Source: Prevotella sp.
GTDB taxonomy: Bacteria > Bacteroidota > Bacteroidia > Bacteroidales > Bacteroidaceae
DNA: 64,000 bases
Reading direction: 5' to 3'
Assembly (NCBI GenBank): GCA_015060535.1
Contig: SUYH01000004.1
Span: 1-64,000 of the forward strand
Made by a program: the position numbers and the translations under genes. Within the stretch, counting starts at the first letter, position 1; the number at the start of each line of letters is the position of its first letter. Below the pieces are notes generated by a model, which saw nothing but the letters and a program-made list of their open reading frames with translations, had not been told where the DNA came from and did no database searches. Below, piece by piece: positions 1 to 8,191 of this stretch.

Positions 1-7
1 AAATTCA

Positions 8-23
8 CTGAAACTAGTTTCAG
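8..23. repeat. 16-bp perfect palindrome at the left edge
   Basis: CTGAAACTAGTTTCAG reads the same on both strands. It lies upstream of the first promoter and could be the end of a transcript from outside the window or a protein-binding site. The following bases up to about 70 contain a short CCGA/TCGG dyad and a T-run (GGGCTTTTT), which could act as a weak terminator. No gene is visible in positions 1-122. Confidence 0.4.
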
Positions 24-83
24 AGTTTCACCCTCGGCATCCGATTTTCGGTTTTGTCGGGGGCTTTTTCGTGGGACATTCTG

Positions 84-91
84 TAACTTTG
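84..91 (+). promoter_or_regulatory. Bacteroidota -7 promoter element (TAACTTTG)
   Basis: The sequence matches TAnnTTTG and lies about 31 bases before the ATG at 123. It is the only such match before the seven closely spaced genes that follow, so it probably drives the secreted-protein/lgt operon. Confidence 0.6.
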
Positions 92-122
92 CGACACGAA
101 ATAACAATAAAACGAAAAGATT

Positions 123-1355
123 ATGAACAAGCAAACCATTATCACCATCCTGCTCGCTCTTGTCACCACAACTTCCGTGTTGGCTCAAAACCTCATAAAG
201 ACCGCAACGACTCCTGTCAGTTTCTCGAAGAGAGATTTCGCAGACACCATTAAAATAAAGGTGATAGACGGGGCGGTCATTGTACCTGTAGAGATAGAAG
301 GGCAAACCAGAAACCTGCTTTTTGATACAGGTTCGCCGCTTGGATTATGGCAAGGACAGAAAGAAGCCTGGATGAGACAGTTCACAACGGACAGTCTGAC
401 GTTTGGTGATATCAACAAGAGAAGTCGTAATCAAATCATCTATCAGTTCCCAACCATCAAGATGGGAAATCTCCAGATAGAAAACTATCCGATGATAGTG
501 GAGGATGCGATGAGTGAGTTTACATGCAATAGGTTTGACGGTATCATTGGTTTCAATCTGGTCGGCAAGGGCCTCTCGTTCAAGTTGGACACAAAGGACA
601 GCCTGCTGATAGTGACCGATAGGAAGAAGTTCTTTGCTGAGGAAGAAAAAGGACAGCCTACCGCCAAATACAGAATGAAGCGGGCATACTGTCCGTTGGT
701 TTATGTCGATTCACCTTTCGGATGGATAGAAATGGTATTTGACACTGGTGCCTTGAATACATGGCTTGCCCTGTCTCAAGAAGATCTGGACCGTTGGTTT
801 CAGAAAAATCCAAAGAAGAGAAAACTGCTTGATGACTTGACATTACAGACGGACACTACTATCAATACGAGTGTGGGATTATACGGTCTGTCCACAGATA
901 CCCTTGTAGGCAGACTTCTTCACTTCACAAAGACAAAGATAGACAAGCTACCTGTCAACGACCTATACATCACTACGGCACACCCGACTATGGGAGTAGG
1001 GAGCGCAGTATTGAAACATGCCTCATTGATTATTGACGCTCCCAAAAAGCAGTTCGTATTTATGCCTCATAACGGACAGGATATCACGGTCGGTAATAGC
1101 GAGACTGGCAGCGCCTCATTTATCCCTTCAGAGGCAGGCGACACACTCGGAGTTCTCAAAGCCGTCATTCGTAAGGGGTCAATAGCTTATAAGAAAGGTA
1201 TCCGTACAGGCGATTACCTGATAGAAGTAAATGGAATCTCTATAAAGGATATTTGTACTTACATGCTGATGGAGCGTAAAGACGAGGAAGCGCTGTTTAA
1301 GTTCCGCAGCCCTAAGGGTATAGATAAGATAGTAAGACTGAAAAGAACAAATTAA
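123..1355 (+). CDS. Secreted retropepsin-like aspartyl protease with C-terminal PDZ domain
   Basis: The 410-residue product has a signal peptide ending in an Ala-Gln site near residue 22. Two aspartyl-protease-type motifs are visible: LLFDTGS (Asp about 68) and MVFDTGA (Asp about 207), as expected for two retropepsin-like lobes in one chain. Residues about 330-405 look like a PDZ domain (GSIAYKKGIRTGDYLIEVNG). The family is inferred to cleave peptides outside the cytoplasm; the substrate is unknown. It is the first gene of an operon with 4-36 base gaps or overlaps. Its leader is a variant of the signal sequence shared with four downstream genes. The start is chosen because the signal peptide begins there. 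Catalytic activity is not proven; such proteins may act as peptide binders. Confidence 0.75.
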   Translation: MNKQTIITILLALVTTTSVLAQNLIKTATTPVSFSKRDFADTIKIKVIDGAVIVPVEIEGQTRNLLFDTGSPLGLWQGQKEAWMRQFTTDSLTFGDINKRSRNQIIYQFPTIKMGNLQIENYPMIVEDAMSEFTCNRFDGIIGFNLVGKGLSFKLDTKDSLLIVTDRKKFFAEEEKGQPTAKYRMKRAYCPLVYVDSPFGWIEMVFDTGALNTWLALSQEDLDRWFQKNPKKRKLLDDLTLQTDTTINTSVGLYGLSTDTLVGRLLHFTKTKIDKLPVNDLYITTAHPTMGVGSAVLKHASLIIDAPKKQFVFMPHNGQDITVGNSETGSASFIPSEAGDTLGVLKAVIRKGSIAYKKGIRTGDYLIEVNGISIKDICTYMLMERKDEEALFKFRSPKGIDKIVRLKRTN

Positions 1356-1364
1356 GCACTCTTT

Positions 1365-2177
1365 ATGTACAAAAAAACTATCATCACCGCACTGCTCGCC
1401 CTTGTTGTAATGGCGGGGCAGGCACAGACGAAGGTCACAGGCCACGTTGTCAACGAACGGGGCGAGAAGGTAGAATACGTCAGCATCGGCATTGAGGAGG
1501 ATAGTGTAGGCGTTATCTCCGACGCGCAGGGACACTTCACGCTGACGATACCCGCAGGACGCAGGGACGAACTGACCTTCACGCACGTTTCCTACCAGAC
1601 GGCGACAATCCCCTACGCGACTTACGCCAACGGGCACGAACTGACTGTGACGCTACGGGACAAGGTCGTCGAACTGGCTGAGGTTGTGGTCGGCAAGAAG
1701 AACAAACCGCACACGCTGTCGGGCAAGTCGTGGGTAAGGACAAGCACGGCAAGTTTTCGTGGCAACTGCAAAGGCGATATAGAATGGGGGCCAATCTTCA
1801 AGAACAGGAAAGACTATCTGTTGACAGACATCATGGTTTCCATCGACAAGTGCGAATACGAGGAATGCCTATTAAGTTTCAACTGCTACGAGGTCAGGGA
1901 CAAGAAACTTTATAGCGTCCTGAACAAGCCTATCTACAGGCGTGTCACCCCTGCTGACAACGGGAAACATATCTATGTCAGCCCCGTAGAGTCTGTAGTG
2001 CTGAAGGGCAAGAAGAAATACTGCGTCACAATCAGTGTGGTTGACATGAAGGGCAATGGAAGCCTCTCTTTCCCCGCCAACTTCAAGAACAGTTATGCCC
2101 GGCACAAGGTAAAGGGGAAAATGAAGAAAATCCCTGGTTGCCCGATGATTATCGTGAAAGGCTATGAGGTGGAATAA
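1365..2177 (+). CDS. Secreted CarboxypepD_reg-like domain protein
   Basis: 270 residues. A signal peptide (about 1-21, ending GQAQ) is followed by a carboxypeptidase-regulatory-like beta-sandwich (about 22-110: TKVTGHVVNERGEKVEYVSI ... LTFTHVSYQTATI ... VELAEVVV). This is the same module found at the N-terminus of SusC-type receptors, but no plug or barrel follows; the remaining ~160 residues are Lys-rich and not recognised. It begins 9 bases after the preceding gene. The signal-peptide DNA is almost identical to that of three neighbours although the mature proteins are unrelated. Function unknown, probably a periplasmic or surface component. Confidence 0.7.
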   Translation: MYKKTIITALLALVVMAGQAQTKVTGHVVNERGEKVEYVSIGIEEDSVGVISDAQGHFTLTIPAGRRDELTFTHVSYQTATIPYATYANGHELTVTLRDKVVELAEVVVGKKNKPHTLSGKSWVRTSTASFRGNCKGDIEWGPIFKNRKDYLLTDIMVSIDKCEYEECLLSFNCYEVRDKKLYSVLNKPIYRRVTPADNGKHIYVSPVESVVLKGKKKYCVTISVVDMKGNGSLSFPANFKNSYARHKVKGKMKKIPGCPMIIVKGYEVE

Positions 2178-2189
2178 AAATCAAAGAAC

Positions 2190-2960
2190 ATGAACAAGAA
2201 AACCATCATCACCGTTCTGCTCGCCCTCGCTGCAATGGCGGGACAGGCACAGGAAGTGCGCATTGACACAGTGATTCCGAAATTCCTTTCCAACGGCTAT
2301 TTCTTCCGTGAAATGCCTACGCTGCCCGACGGCGAGAAAACCATGTCGCGGCTGAAGGACAAGGAGGGCAACAGCGTCATCGTCATCAACGTTGACGCCA
2401 CGCTGCCCAAGTCACTCATCCGCAAGGCTATCCCTCGCGAACAAGTTCACAACGCCGATCAGTTCCTGAACGGACTGAACATGATGACCACGGTGACCTC
2501 GCTGACACAGGCTGGCGTGAAGGCCGACGGCACATGGTATTCGCCCAAGGCTGGTGAGCCGTTTCCGCAGTTCAGCGAGAAGGATATAGACGGGCGTATA
2601 TGGACGAACGACAGCATCCGTGGCCGCGTGATGGTGCTTAATCTGTGGTACTCCGGCTGTGGTCCCTGTCGTGCCGAGATGCCAGAGCTCTCTACATGGA
2701 AGGAACTGTTTCCCGACGTGAAGTTCTTCTCAGCCACCTACCACGATGCCGAATTAGTCAAGAGGATTACCGACAAGCACCATTTCACATGGACGCACCT
2801 CGTCGAGGCCAAGGACATGATGGCATGGATTGGCTATGAGGGCTTCCCACTGACCATCGTTGTCGATAAGAAGGGCATCGTCCGCCACGCCGTCCACGGC
2901 ACCAACGAGACGAAACGCGAGGAACTGTTATCGAAGATTAAGGAGGCCGAGGCAGAATGA
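2190..2960 (+). CDS. TlpA-like periplasmic thioredoxin-fold protein
   Basis: 256 residues with a signal peptide (1-21) and a C-terminal AhpC/TSA-thioredoxin domain from about residue 120. The redox motif is CGPC (Cys about 157 and 160) in the context VLNLWYSGCGPCRAEMPEL, and the cis-Pro region is EGFPLTIVVDKKG. It is expected to reduce or exchange disulfides in the periplasm. Residues 22-115 have no assignment. The last four bases overlap the next ATG (ATGA), so the two are translationally coupled. Confidence 0.85.
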   Translation: MNKKTIITVLLALAAMAGQAQEVRIDTVIPKFLSNGYFFREMPTLPDGEKTMSRLKDKEGNSVIVINVDATLPKSLIRKAIPREQVHNADQFLNGLNMMTTVTSLTQAGVKADGTWYSPKAGEPFPQFSEKDIDGRIWTNDSIRGRVMVLNLWYSGCGPCRAEMPELSTWKELFPDVKFFSATYHDAELVKRITDKHHFTWTHLVEAKDMMAWIGYEGFPLTIVVDKKGIVRHAVHGTNETKREELLSKIKEAEAE

Positions 2961-3871
2961 TACACTACAGACGATTCCTGCTCCTGCTGACAATTTTGTT
3001 AGTAGCGACATTTGGAATGGCACAGACGGTAATTGTCAAGGACAGCATCACCAATGAGCCAATACCGTTTGTGAGTGTCTATTTCGGGAATGACATAGGT
3101 GGCTATACGGACGAAAAAGGGATGATTGCCATTCCAAACGAAGCAGCACAGATGCGGTTGTCTCATATCTGCTACGAGACAAAGAGCATCTTTAAGATAA
3201 CAGCCGACTCACAAACGATCATTCTTGTTCCGAAGAGCATCAATCTTGATGAAGTCGCCATTAGCGCAAAGGTCCTCAAACGAACAAAGACCACAGAAGT
3301 TGGATCGATGAAAGCGAAGACGCAGACCAAGCACAAGGGAGCCAATGGATTTGAGATGGCTTTGTTCATTCCATATGATAGCACTTGGGCTGAGACGCCA
3401 TATATCCACTCTATTTTGGCAAGTCTCGATTATTCCACCCATTGGCTAGTATTCACGGAAATCAAGACACCCATCTATGCCACTCTCCGCTTTGACCTCC
3501 GTCTGCCAGATGCCAAGACTGGTGCCCCAAAAGACGAATCTCTCATTGATGGTGGCATTATACTCCCTTCCAGTCAGAAACTCGGCAAAGATGGCATAAG
3601 CCTTCCCCGTCCTATACCATTTCCCCAGACTGGCGTATTTGTTGTAGTGGAATGGATAACCACAGCACAAGTCTCAGAATCATGCAATCTTGTGCCCTCT
3701 CTTAACATGACTTTGGATGAGAAGGAAAACAGAACCTGGAACAAAAAGACATTCCGAGGCATGGACTGGATGCAGGAACAGAACGAATCCGCATTTCAAA
3801 ATGAAGAAGCACAGGTCTTTTATAAAGGCAGGACACCATCTGCCAAACTCGGTTTGAAAATATCAAAATAG
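2957..3871 (+). CDS. CarboxypepD_reg-like secreted protein
   Basis: 304 residues. The signal peptide (about 1-22) differs from the shared leader of its neighbours. Residues 23-105 form a CarboxypepD_reg-like module (DSITNEPIPFVSVYFG ... LDEVAIS). The remainder contains no motif I recognise; it resembles uncharacterised Bacteroidetes proteins that carry this module before a beta-rich tail. ATG overlaps the stop of the thioredoxin-like gene by 4 bases. Function unknown. Confidence 0.65.
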   Translation: MIHYRRFLLLLTILLVATFGMAQTVIVKDSITNEPIPFVSVYFGNDIGGYTDEKGMIAIPNEAAQMRLSHICYETKSIFKITADSQTIILVPKSINLDEVAISAKVLKRTKTTEVGSMKAKTQTKHKGANGFEMALFIPYDSTWAETPYIHSILASLDYSTHWLVFTEIKTPIYATLRFDLRLPDAKTGAPKDESLIDGGIILPSSQKLGKDGISLPRPIPFPQTGVFVVVEWITTAQVSESCNLVPSLNMTLDEKENRTWNKKTFRGMDWMQEQNESAFQNEEAQVFYKGRTPSAKLGLKISK

Positions 3872-3876
3872 GCAAT

Positions 3877-4425
3877 ATGAAACATACAAAACTTCTCTTT
3901 CTCCTAATTGCCGCTCTCGCATTCGTCTCTTGCGGCAGCGACGAACCAAGGTATGCCGACCCGGAGGCACACGAAAAGACCGTGCAGCTGAATGAGCAGT
4001 ACGGGCCGCTCATGGTCGGCACATGGCACTACGAGAACATCAGCGACACGCAGCGATACTTCGAGCGCCTCACCTTCCAGGCCGACGGCACACTGACGGG
4101 TATGCGCAAATGGCAAACCCGCAAGCCCGTCACCATCGACGGCAAGGAGCAACACACCGATTGGGAGGACGTGGAACTGAGCGGCACGTTCACAGGGACG
4201 TGGCAGCTGAGATACTGGAGTCCCGAGGGCAACAGCGGCGAGAAGCGCAACTGCCTGCAACTGACCGCCACCTACGACGATGCCGGGCGCGACTACATGG
4301 CCTACTCCTGCGCCCTCACCTTCGCCTACGCCGACAAAACGACCCTCCGCATCCAAGGCTATTACGTCAAAGCCCCCGACGGCTGGATCAACTACCAGCG
4401 CGGCCCGTCCGAACCAAGTTTCTAA
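3877..4425 (+). CDS. Small lipoprotein of unknown function
   Basis: 182 residues with a type II signal peptide: Lys-rich start, hydrophobic core and lipobox FVSC (Cys about 19), followed by GSDEP. The mature part contains GTWHYE ... GTWQLRYW, suggesting a lipocalin-like or META-like beta barrel, but this is only a composition-level guess. As a lipoprotein it would be a substrate for the Lgt encoded later in the same operon. GC content is visibly higher than in the preceding gene. Confidence 0.65.
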   Translation: MKHTKLLFLLIAALAFVSCGSDEPRYADPEAHEKTVQLNEQYGPLMVGTWHYENISDTQRYFERLTFQADGTLTGMRKWQTRKPVTIDGKEQHTDWEDVELSGTFTGTWQLRYWSPEGNSGEKRNCLQLTATYDDAGRDYMAYSCALTFAYADKTTLRIQGYYVKAPDGWINYQRGPSEPSF

Positions 4426-4443
4426 TCATAACAAACAAAGAAC

Positions 4444-5658
4444 ATGAACAAGAAAACCATCATCACCGTTCTGCTCGTCCTTGTCACTATTGCAGGACAG
4501 GCACAGGTTCCACTTGAAAGCGTGAAGGAACTCACGATGAAGTCGGAGTATTTTAACCACGAGCGGCAGTTGCTCATCTACACGCCCGACAACTACCCGA
4601 ACTTTGACCAGACCTACTACGATGTCATCTATGTGTTCGATGCACAAGACCGCACGATGTTCGATCTTGTACACTGTTTGCTCAACATCGCCTGCAAGCC
4701 CGACCCCGACGGCGGCAAAAGCACGAATTTCATCATCGTCGGTATCTGTTCGCCTACACTTTGGGACATCAACTATTTCCGCAACCACGACTACCTGCCC
4801 ATGCCCCTGCATGGCAACACTGGGTTGTTCAAGGAGGGCTACTACTACGGCAAATCGCCCGACCTGAAGAAATTCGTCAAGAATGAGTTGATGCCATACG
4901 TAAAAACCCACTATCGCACGTCGGGACGCTCCCTCGGCATCGGCCATTCGCTGAGCGCGTCTTTCGTGCTCGACGCGATGATTACCGACGACCTCTTCGA
5001 CGACTACATCGCCATTTCGCCCAACTGCGCCTACGACGAGTACCGATTGGCCACGGACATTGAAAACCACCAGTTCAAGAACCGCAAGGCACCCCGCTTC
5101 ATCTACGCGTCGATGTCAGGCGAGATTGACAGCGGCCCTGGTTTCTGGGGCGACGAGTGGAAGGCGGGCTGGGAGCGTGTCAGCACGTTCCTAAAGGACA
5201 AGGCGCACTTCCCCGAGAACACCGTCACCTCCGTTCACACTTTCCCCGGCTACGGACATTACAATGGTTTCATGCCCAGCCTTACTACAGCCCTGAACGA
5301 CTACATCGTTTTCGGTGCCAAGAACTTGGTGAGCTATGTCGGCGAAGAGACCTACCCCGTCCACATCGAACTGCGCGGCAAAAACCTCACGGACACTATT
5401 TATATCACAGGCAACCAGGACGCGCTGGCCAACTGGGAGGCAAAGGGTGTGAAGATGACGCTTATCAGCGACAGCATCGCCTCTATCGACCTCCATCTGC
5501 ACCTGCCCGCCCAGTTCAAGTTCACCCGAGGCAGTTGGGAGCGTGAGGCCATTATTAAGAATGCCGATGCAGGCAACCACATTATACATGACGCCGAGCA
5601 TACCACCCGCATATATCGCTTGTGGGAAAGAAATCCTTGGATGGAAGAAGGACAATAA
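4444..5658 (+). CDS. Secreted esterase (EstD-like alpha/beta hydrolase) with a C-terminal starch-binding-like domain
   Basis: 404 residues. Signal peptide 1-21 from the shared leader; alpha/beta-hydrolase domain about 25-290 with nucleophile elbow GHSLS (Ser about 169), and a candidate catalytic His in GYGHYNGFMPSL near 275. This is the fold of the putative esterase/IroE-Fes family. The last ~100 residues (LRGKNLTDTIYITGNQDALANWEAKG) resemble a CBM20-type beta-sandwich, where NxxxLxxW is a typical pattern. The combination suggests an esterase acting on acylated saccharides or siderophore-like esters, but the substrate is inferred only. The first 34 coding bases are identical to those of the gene at 2190. 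Confidence 0.7.
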   Translation: MNKKTIITVLLVLVTIAGQAQVPLESVKELTMKSEYFNHERQLLIYTPDNYPNFDQTYYDVIYVFDAQDRTMFDLVHCLLNIACKPDPDGGKSTNFIIVGICSPTLWDINYFRNHDYLPMPLHGNTGLFKEGYYYGKSPDLKKFVKNELMPYVKTHYRTSGRSLGIGHSLSASFVLDAMITDDLFDDYIAISPNCAYDEYRLATDIENHQFKNRKAPRFIYASMSGEIDSGPGFWGDEWKAGWERVSTFLKDKAHFPENTVTSVHTFPGYGHYNGFMPSLTTALNDYIVFGAKNLVSYVGEETYPVHIELRGKNLTDTIYITGNQDALANWEAKGVKMTLISDSIASIDLHLHLPAQFKFTRGSWEREAIIKNADAGNHIIHDAEHTTRIYRLWERNPWMEEGQ

Positions 5659-5693
5659 CAATCAACTATCAGTGTAATACAACGCAAAGAACA

Positions 5694-6056
5694 ATGAAGA
5701 AGAAAACTATCATTACTGTCCTGCTCGCCCTCGTAGCTTTGGCGGGGCTGGGGCAGACAAAGGTCGTAGGCCACGTCATCAATGAGCGTGGCGACTGCGT
5801 GGACAGTACAACGGTCAAGCAAGATAGCATATCCATTAGAACTGACTCTTTATGCCAGCGGAATGTTATGTGCAATCATGATACCATTAGAAAAGACAGT
5901 TGCCAGCTGCATAGACTATCTTTTGTCCGCAAAGAGCAAAGGCCAGCATGGAGTATTAGTCCTAATGCTGTAAAAATGCAGAAGTTCGATCCATACAGAA
6001 AGAAATTTACCGATATGCGGATAATGGAAACTATAGGCTCGCACATAAGCAGATAA
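5694..6056 (+). pseudogene. Truncated paralogue of the CarboxypepD_reg-like gene at 1365
   Basis: A 120-residue reading frame starts at the shared signal peptide and continues with TKVVGHVINERGDCV, clearly related in protein and DNA to TKVTGHVVNERGEKV of the gene at 1365. After about 15 mature residues the similarity stops and the rest (DSTTVKQDSISIRTDSLCQRN ...) has no recognisable domain. The start at 5694 is preferred to an upstream in-frame ATG at 5622 inside the esterase gene. It may be a decayed duplicate or a recombinant in which the shared leader was joined to other sequence. It may still be expressed as a short secreted protein. Confidence 0.55.
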
Positions 6057-6062
6057 GCTAAA

Positions 6063-6950
6063 ATGGAAACAATTCAGATAGTACGGAAGTGTATGCTTTA
6101 TATTGACTGGCAACCCTCGATAGAGGCTTTTCGTGTAGGAATATTCTCTTTAAAGTGGTATTCTCTGTTGTGGATGTTTGGTTTGATGATTGCTTATATG
6201 ATTGTTAAACATCTATACAAACAGCAAGGGATACCTGAAGAGAAGTTTTACCCTCAGTTCTTTTATTGCTTTATTGGTGTGCTTGCCGGAGCACGTCTGG
6301 GGCATTGTATCTTTTATCAGCCAGATTATTTCCTAACCAGCGGAAAAGGAATCATCGAAATGTTCCTGCCCATTCATATACAGGATAACGGCTCGTGGTC
6401 GTATATAGGTTATAGGGGATTGGCTTCACACGGTGGCACTATAGGTCTTTTCGTCGCTTTGGCATTCTATTGGAGGAAGGAAAATCTCAAACCTATGATG
6501 GTGTTAGATAATGTCGCCATTGCCGCTCCTGCCACGGCTTGTTGTATTCGTCTGGGCAACCTGATGAATTCTGAAATCATTGGAAATACTACTGATATGC
6601 CGTGGGCTTTTATCTTCCATAGCCAAGAGGCACTGGTAAACGGAGAACTGGTTCCACGTCATCCGGCACAGCTCTATGAAGCCTTAGCCTACCTTCTTTT
6701 TTTTGCCATTGGTATTTCCCTTTATCAGTATTGGCGCAAATCCCAGCACATGAGGACGACATCCCCTATAGCTGTTGGGTCTGGTTTCTATTTCGGGTAT
6801 TGTATTATGACAATATTTACCTTTCGTTTCTTCGTTGAATTCCTTAAAAAAGAACAAGTGGATTTCGAACAGGATATGCTTCTTGATATGGGACAGTTGC
6901 TGAGCATCCCTTTAGTGCTTGTGGGTTTATGGTGTATGATAAAGAAATGA
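6063..6950 (+). CDS. lgt: Prolipoprotein diacylglyceryl transferase
   Basis: 295 residues with about seven membrane helices. The Lgt signature is present as RLGNLMNSEIIG (about 160-171), with YRGLASHGGTIG (about 118-129) as the second conserved block and a C-terminal PRHPAQLYEA motif. Lgt transfers diacylglycerol from phosphatidylglycerol to the lipobox cysteine in the inner membrane. An internal ATG at 6093 (MLYIDW) is an equally plausible start. It follows the secreted-protein operon with a 6-base gap. Confidence 0.93.
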   Translation: METIQIVRKCMLYIDWQPSIEAFRVGIFSLKWYSLLWMFGLMIAYMIVKHLYKQQGIPEEKFYPQFFYCFIGVLAGARLGHCIFYQPDYFLTSGKGIIEMFLPIHIQDNGSWSYIGYRGLASHGGTIGLFVALAFYWRKENLKPMMVLDNVAIAAPATACCIRLGNLMNSEIIGNTTDMPWAFIFHSQEALVNGELVPRHPAQLYEALAYLLFFAIGISLYQYWRKSQHMRTTSPIAVGSGFYFGYCIMTIFTFRFFVEFLKKEQVDFEQDMLLDMGQLLSIPLVLVGLWCMIKK

Positions 6951-7079
6951 TAGTGAATATTATCAAGTAGAACATTAACATCAAAATTATAGCGAATATG
7001 ACTTATTCTAAAAAAGAATGTATTTTTAAGATGACAGGAGTCTTTCTTGCTTCCTTTAAAATAAGCGGGGCGGATTCTC

Positions 7080-7126
7080 GTTTGTTGTTGGAGCCACTAT
7101 ATATATAGGTGGCTCCAACAACAAAC
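7080..7126. repeat. Perfect 18-bp inverted repeat (hairpin)
   Basis: Arms 7080-7097 and 7109-7126 are exact reverse complements around an AT-rich 11-base loop. It lies 130 bases after lgt and has no T-run, so it could be a factor-independent-like terminator lacking a U-tract, a protein-binding site or a remnant miniature mobile element. Confidence 0.75.
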
Positions 7127-7180
7127 CAAAATCTTTCCGCGGTCAAAAGGCCAAAGCGGTCTCGTCGGAAGCATGAATGT

Positions 7181-7323
7181 TTGTGAGGCACCTGCAAAAA
7201 GGTTGTGAGGTGCCGGATAAAAGGTTGTGAGGCCGTTTGGAAAGTTAAATCTGCGGCAATGATTGTTAAATCAATGACATTGATTAATAAATCTAAGGCA
7301 TTGATTGATAAATCCAAGGCAAT
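7181..7323. repeat. 22-bp and 21-bp imperfect tandem repeats
   Basis: Three units starting TTGTGAGG lie at 7181, 7203 and 7225. They are followed by four 21-base units starting at 7240, 7261, 7282 and 7303, the last three beginning GATT and sharing AAATC..AGGCA. The 21-base period (3 x 7) matches that of repeats at 26363 and 60551, though the sequences differ. They lie upstream of the HU promoter. Confidence 0.7.
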
Positions 7324-7413
7324 GATTTGGATTTTTTCGGATATTGTTGTTACCTTTGACTTCGTCGAAGGTATTTTCGTTCGACAATATAGAAACAAAA
7401 AGGTCTTTTTATT

Positions 7414-7443
7414 TTGTATTGTTCTCACTTTTTCGTACCTTTG
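7414..7443 (+). promoter_or_regulatory. Promoter of the HU-like gene
   Basis: TTG at 7414-7416 and TACCTTTG at 7436-7443 are separated by 19 bases, matching the Bacteroidota -33/-7 promoter. The ATG at 7465 follows 21 bases later. Confidence 0.75.
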
Positions 7444-7464
7444 TAGTCTAAAACCTCTGATATT

Positions 7465-8091
7465 ATGTATGCAAAGTATATTAAAAGGGAAATTCCGGAC
7501 CTGAACGGAACCGGGCGGACGCAAGCTTACTACAAGATGGAACTGACGCCCAAGAGTTTTGAGGAATTCGTAAGCCAGTGTGCCCGCGAGGGACACACGG
7601 AGGAGAGCAGCATTCTTGGCGTGCTGTCGCTAGTGAGTGAGAAATTGGCGCTGTGCATGGCTGAGGGATACTCGGTGAAACTGGACGGCATCGGCACCTT
7701 CTATGCGAAACTCGGCGTGAGGGACGACAAGTTGCAGGACGCCTTTGAAGAGGGCGAAAGCAGGCGCAATGCCCACAGCATCAGGGTGACGGGCGTGGCG
7801 TACAGGGCCGACAACGACCTTATCAGGGCGACGAGTCGTAAGTGTACATTAGAGAGGGGCGGTGTCAGCCGGATACGCAAGTCGAAGCTGACTCCAGCAG
7901 AGCGTGCCCAGAAAGCCCGCGATTTTCTGGAGAAGAATATGTTTATGCGCGTTCCCGACTACGTACGGCTGACGGGCCTCTCGCGGACGACGGCATCCAT
8001 GGAACTGCGTCGTCTGGCTCTCGACCCCACGTCGGGCATTGCCAGCAAAGGCACTCGCAGCCAGAAGTTCTACGTGCTGCGGAAGGCATAG
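7465..8091 (+). CDS. HU-family DNA-binding protein with C-terminal winged-helix-like extension
   Basis: 208 residues. The first ~125 residues match the Bacteroidales HU-like (HU-HIG/CCDC81-type) domain: YYKMELTPKSFEEFV, then helix and beta arm around VKLDGIGTFYAKLGV. Residues 135-208 (LTPAERAQKARDFLEKN... YVRLTGLSRTTASMELRRLA) look like an additional helix-turn-helix. Typical E. coli HU is about 90 residues, so this is the longer lineage-specific class. Probably a nucleoid or accessory-region DNA-binding protein. It stands alone with its own promoter. Confidence 0.8.
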   Translation: MYAKYIKREIPDLNGTGRTQAYYKMELTPKSFEEFVSQCAREGHTEESSILGVLSLVSEKLALCMAEGYSVKLDGIGTFYAKLGVRDDKLQDAFEEGESRRNAHSIRVTGVAYRADNDLIRATSRKCTLERGGVSRIRKSKLTPAERAQKARDFLEKNMFMRVPDYVRLTGLSRTTASMELRRLALDPTSGIASKGTRSQKFYVLRKA

Positions 8092-8133
8092 GCAACGGTT
8101 TTTCGCTCGGAAATGAAAATAAACAAGGATTTA

Positions 8134-8165
8134 TTTTGCATTTCGCTCGCTTTTTCGTACCTTCG
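8134..8165 (+). promoter_or_regulatory. Probable thrC promoter
   Basis: TTTTG at 8134-8138 and TACCTTCG at 8158-8165 are separated by 19 bases. The -7 element differs from TAnnTTTG at one position. ATG of thrC is at 8192. Confidence 0.5.
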
Positions 8166-8191
8166 CGACAAAATTTTAAATAAAGCGCAAA

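Larger units (their letters stand above)
6951..7435. other. Long non-coding spacer with hairpin and tandem repeats
   Basis: About 485 bases separate lgt from the HU promoter. The spacer contains a strong hairpin (7080-7126), three imperfect 22-bp repeats beginning TTGTGAGG (7181-7244) and four imperfect 21-bp repeats (7240-7323), listed separately. Reading frames here (7003-7596 minus, 7205-7504 plus) are built from the repeats and do not look like proteins. Confidence 0.6.

Noticed and set aside
7003..7596. 197-residue minus-strand frame across the lgt-HU spacer
   Set aside because: It is composed largely of the translated 21-bp repeats (IIALDLSINALDLLINVIDL) and runs antisense into the HU-like gene; no start context or family.
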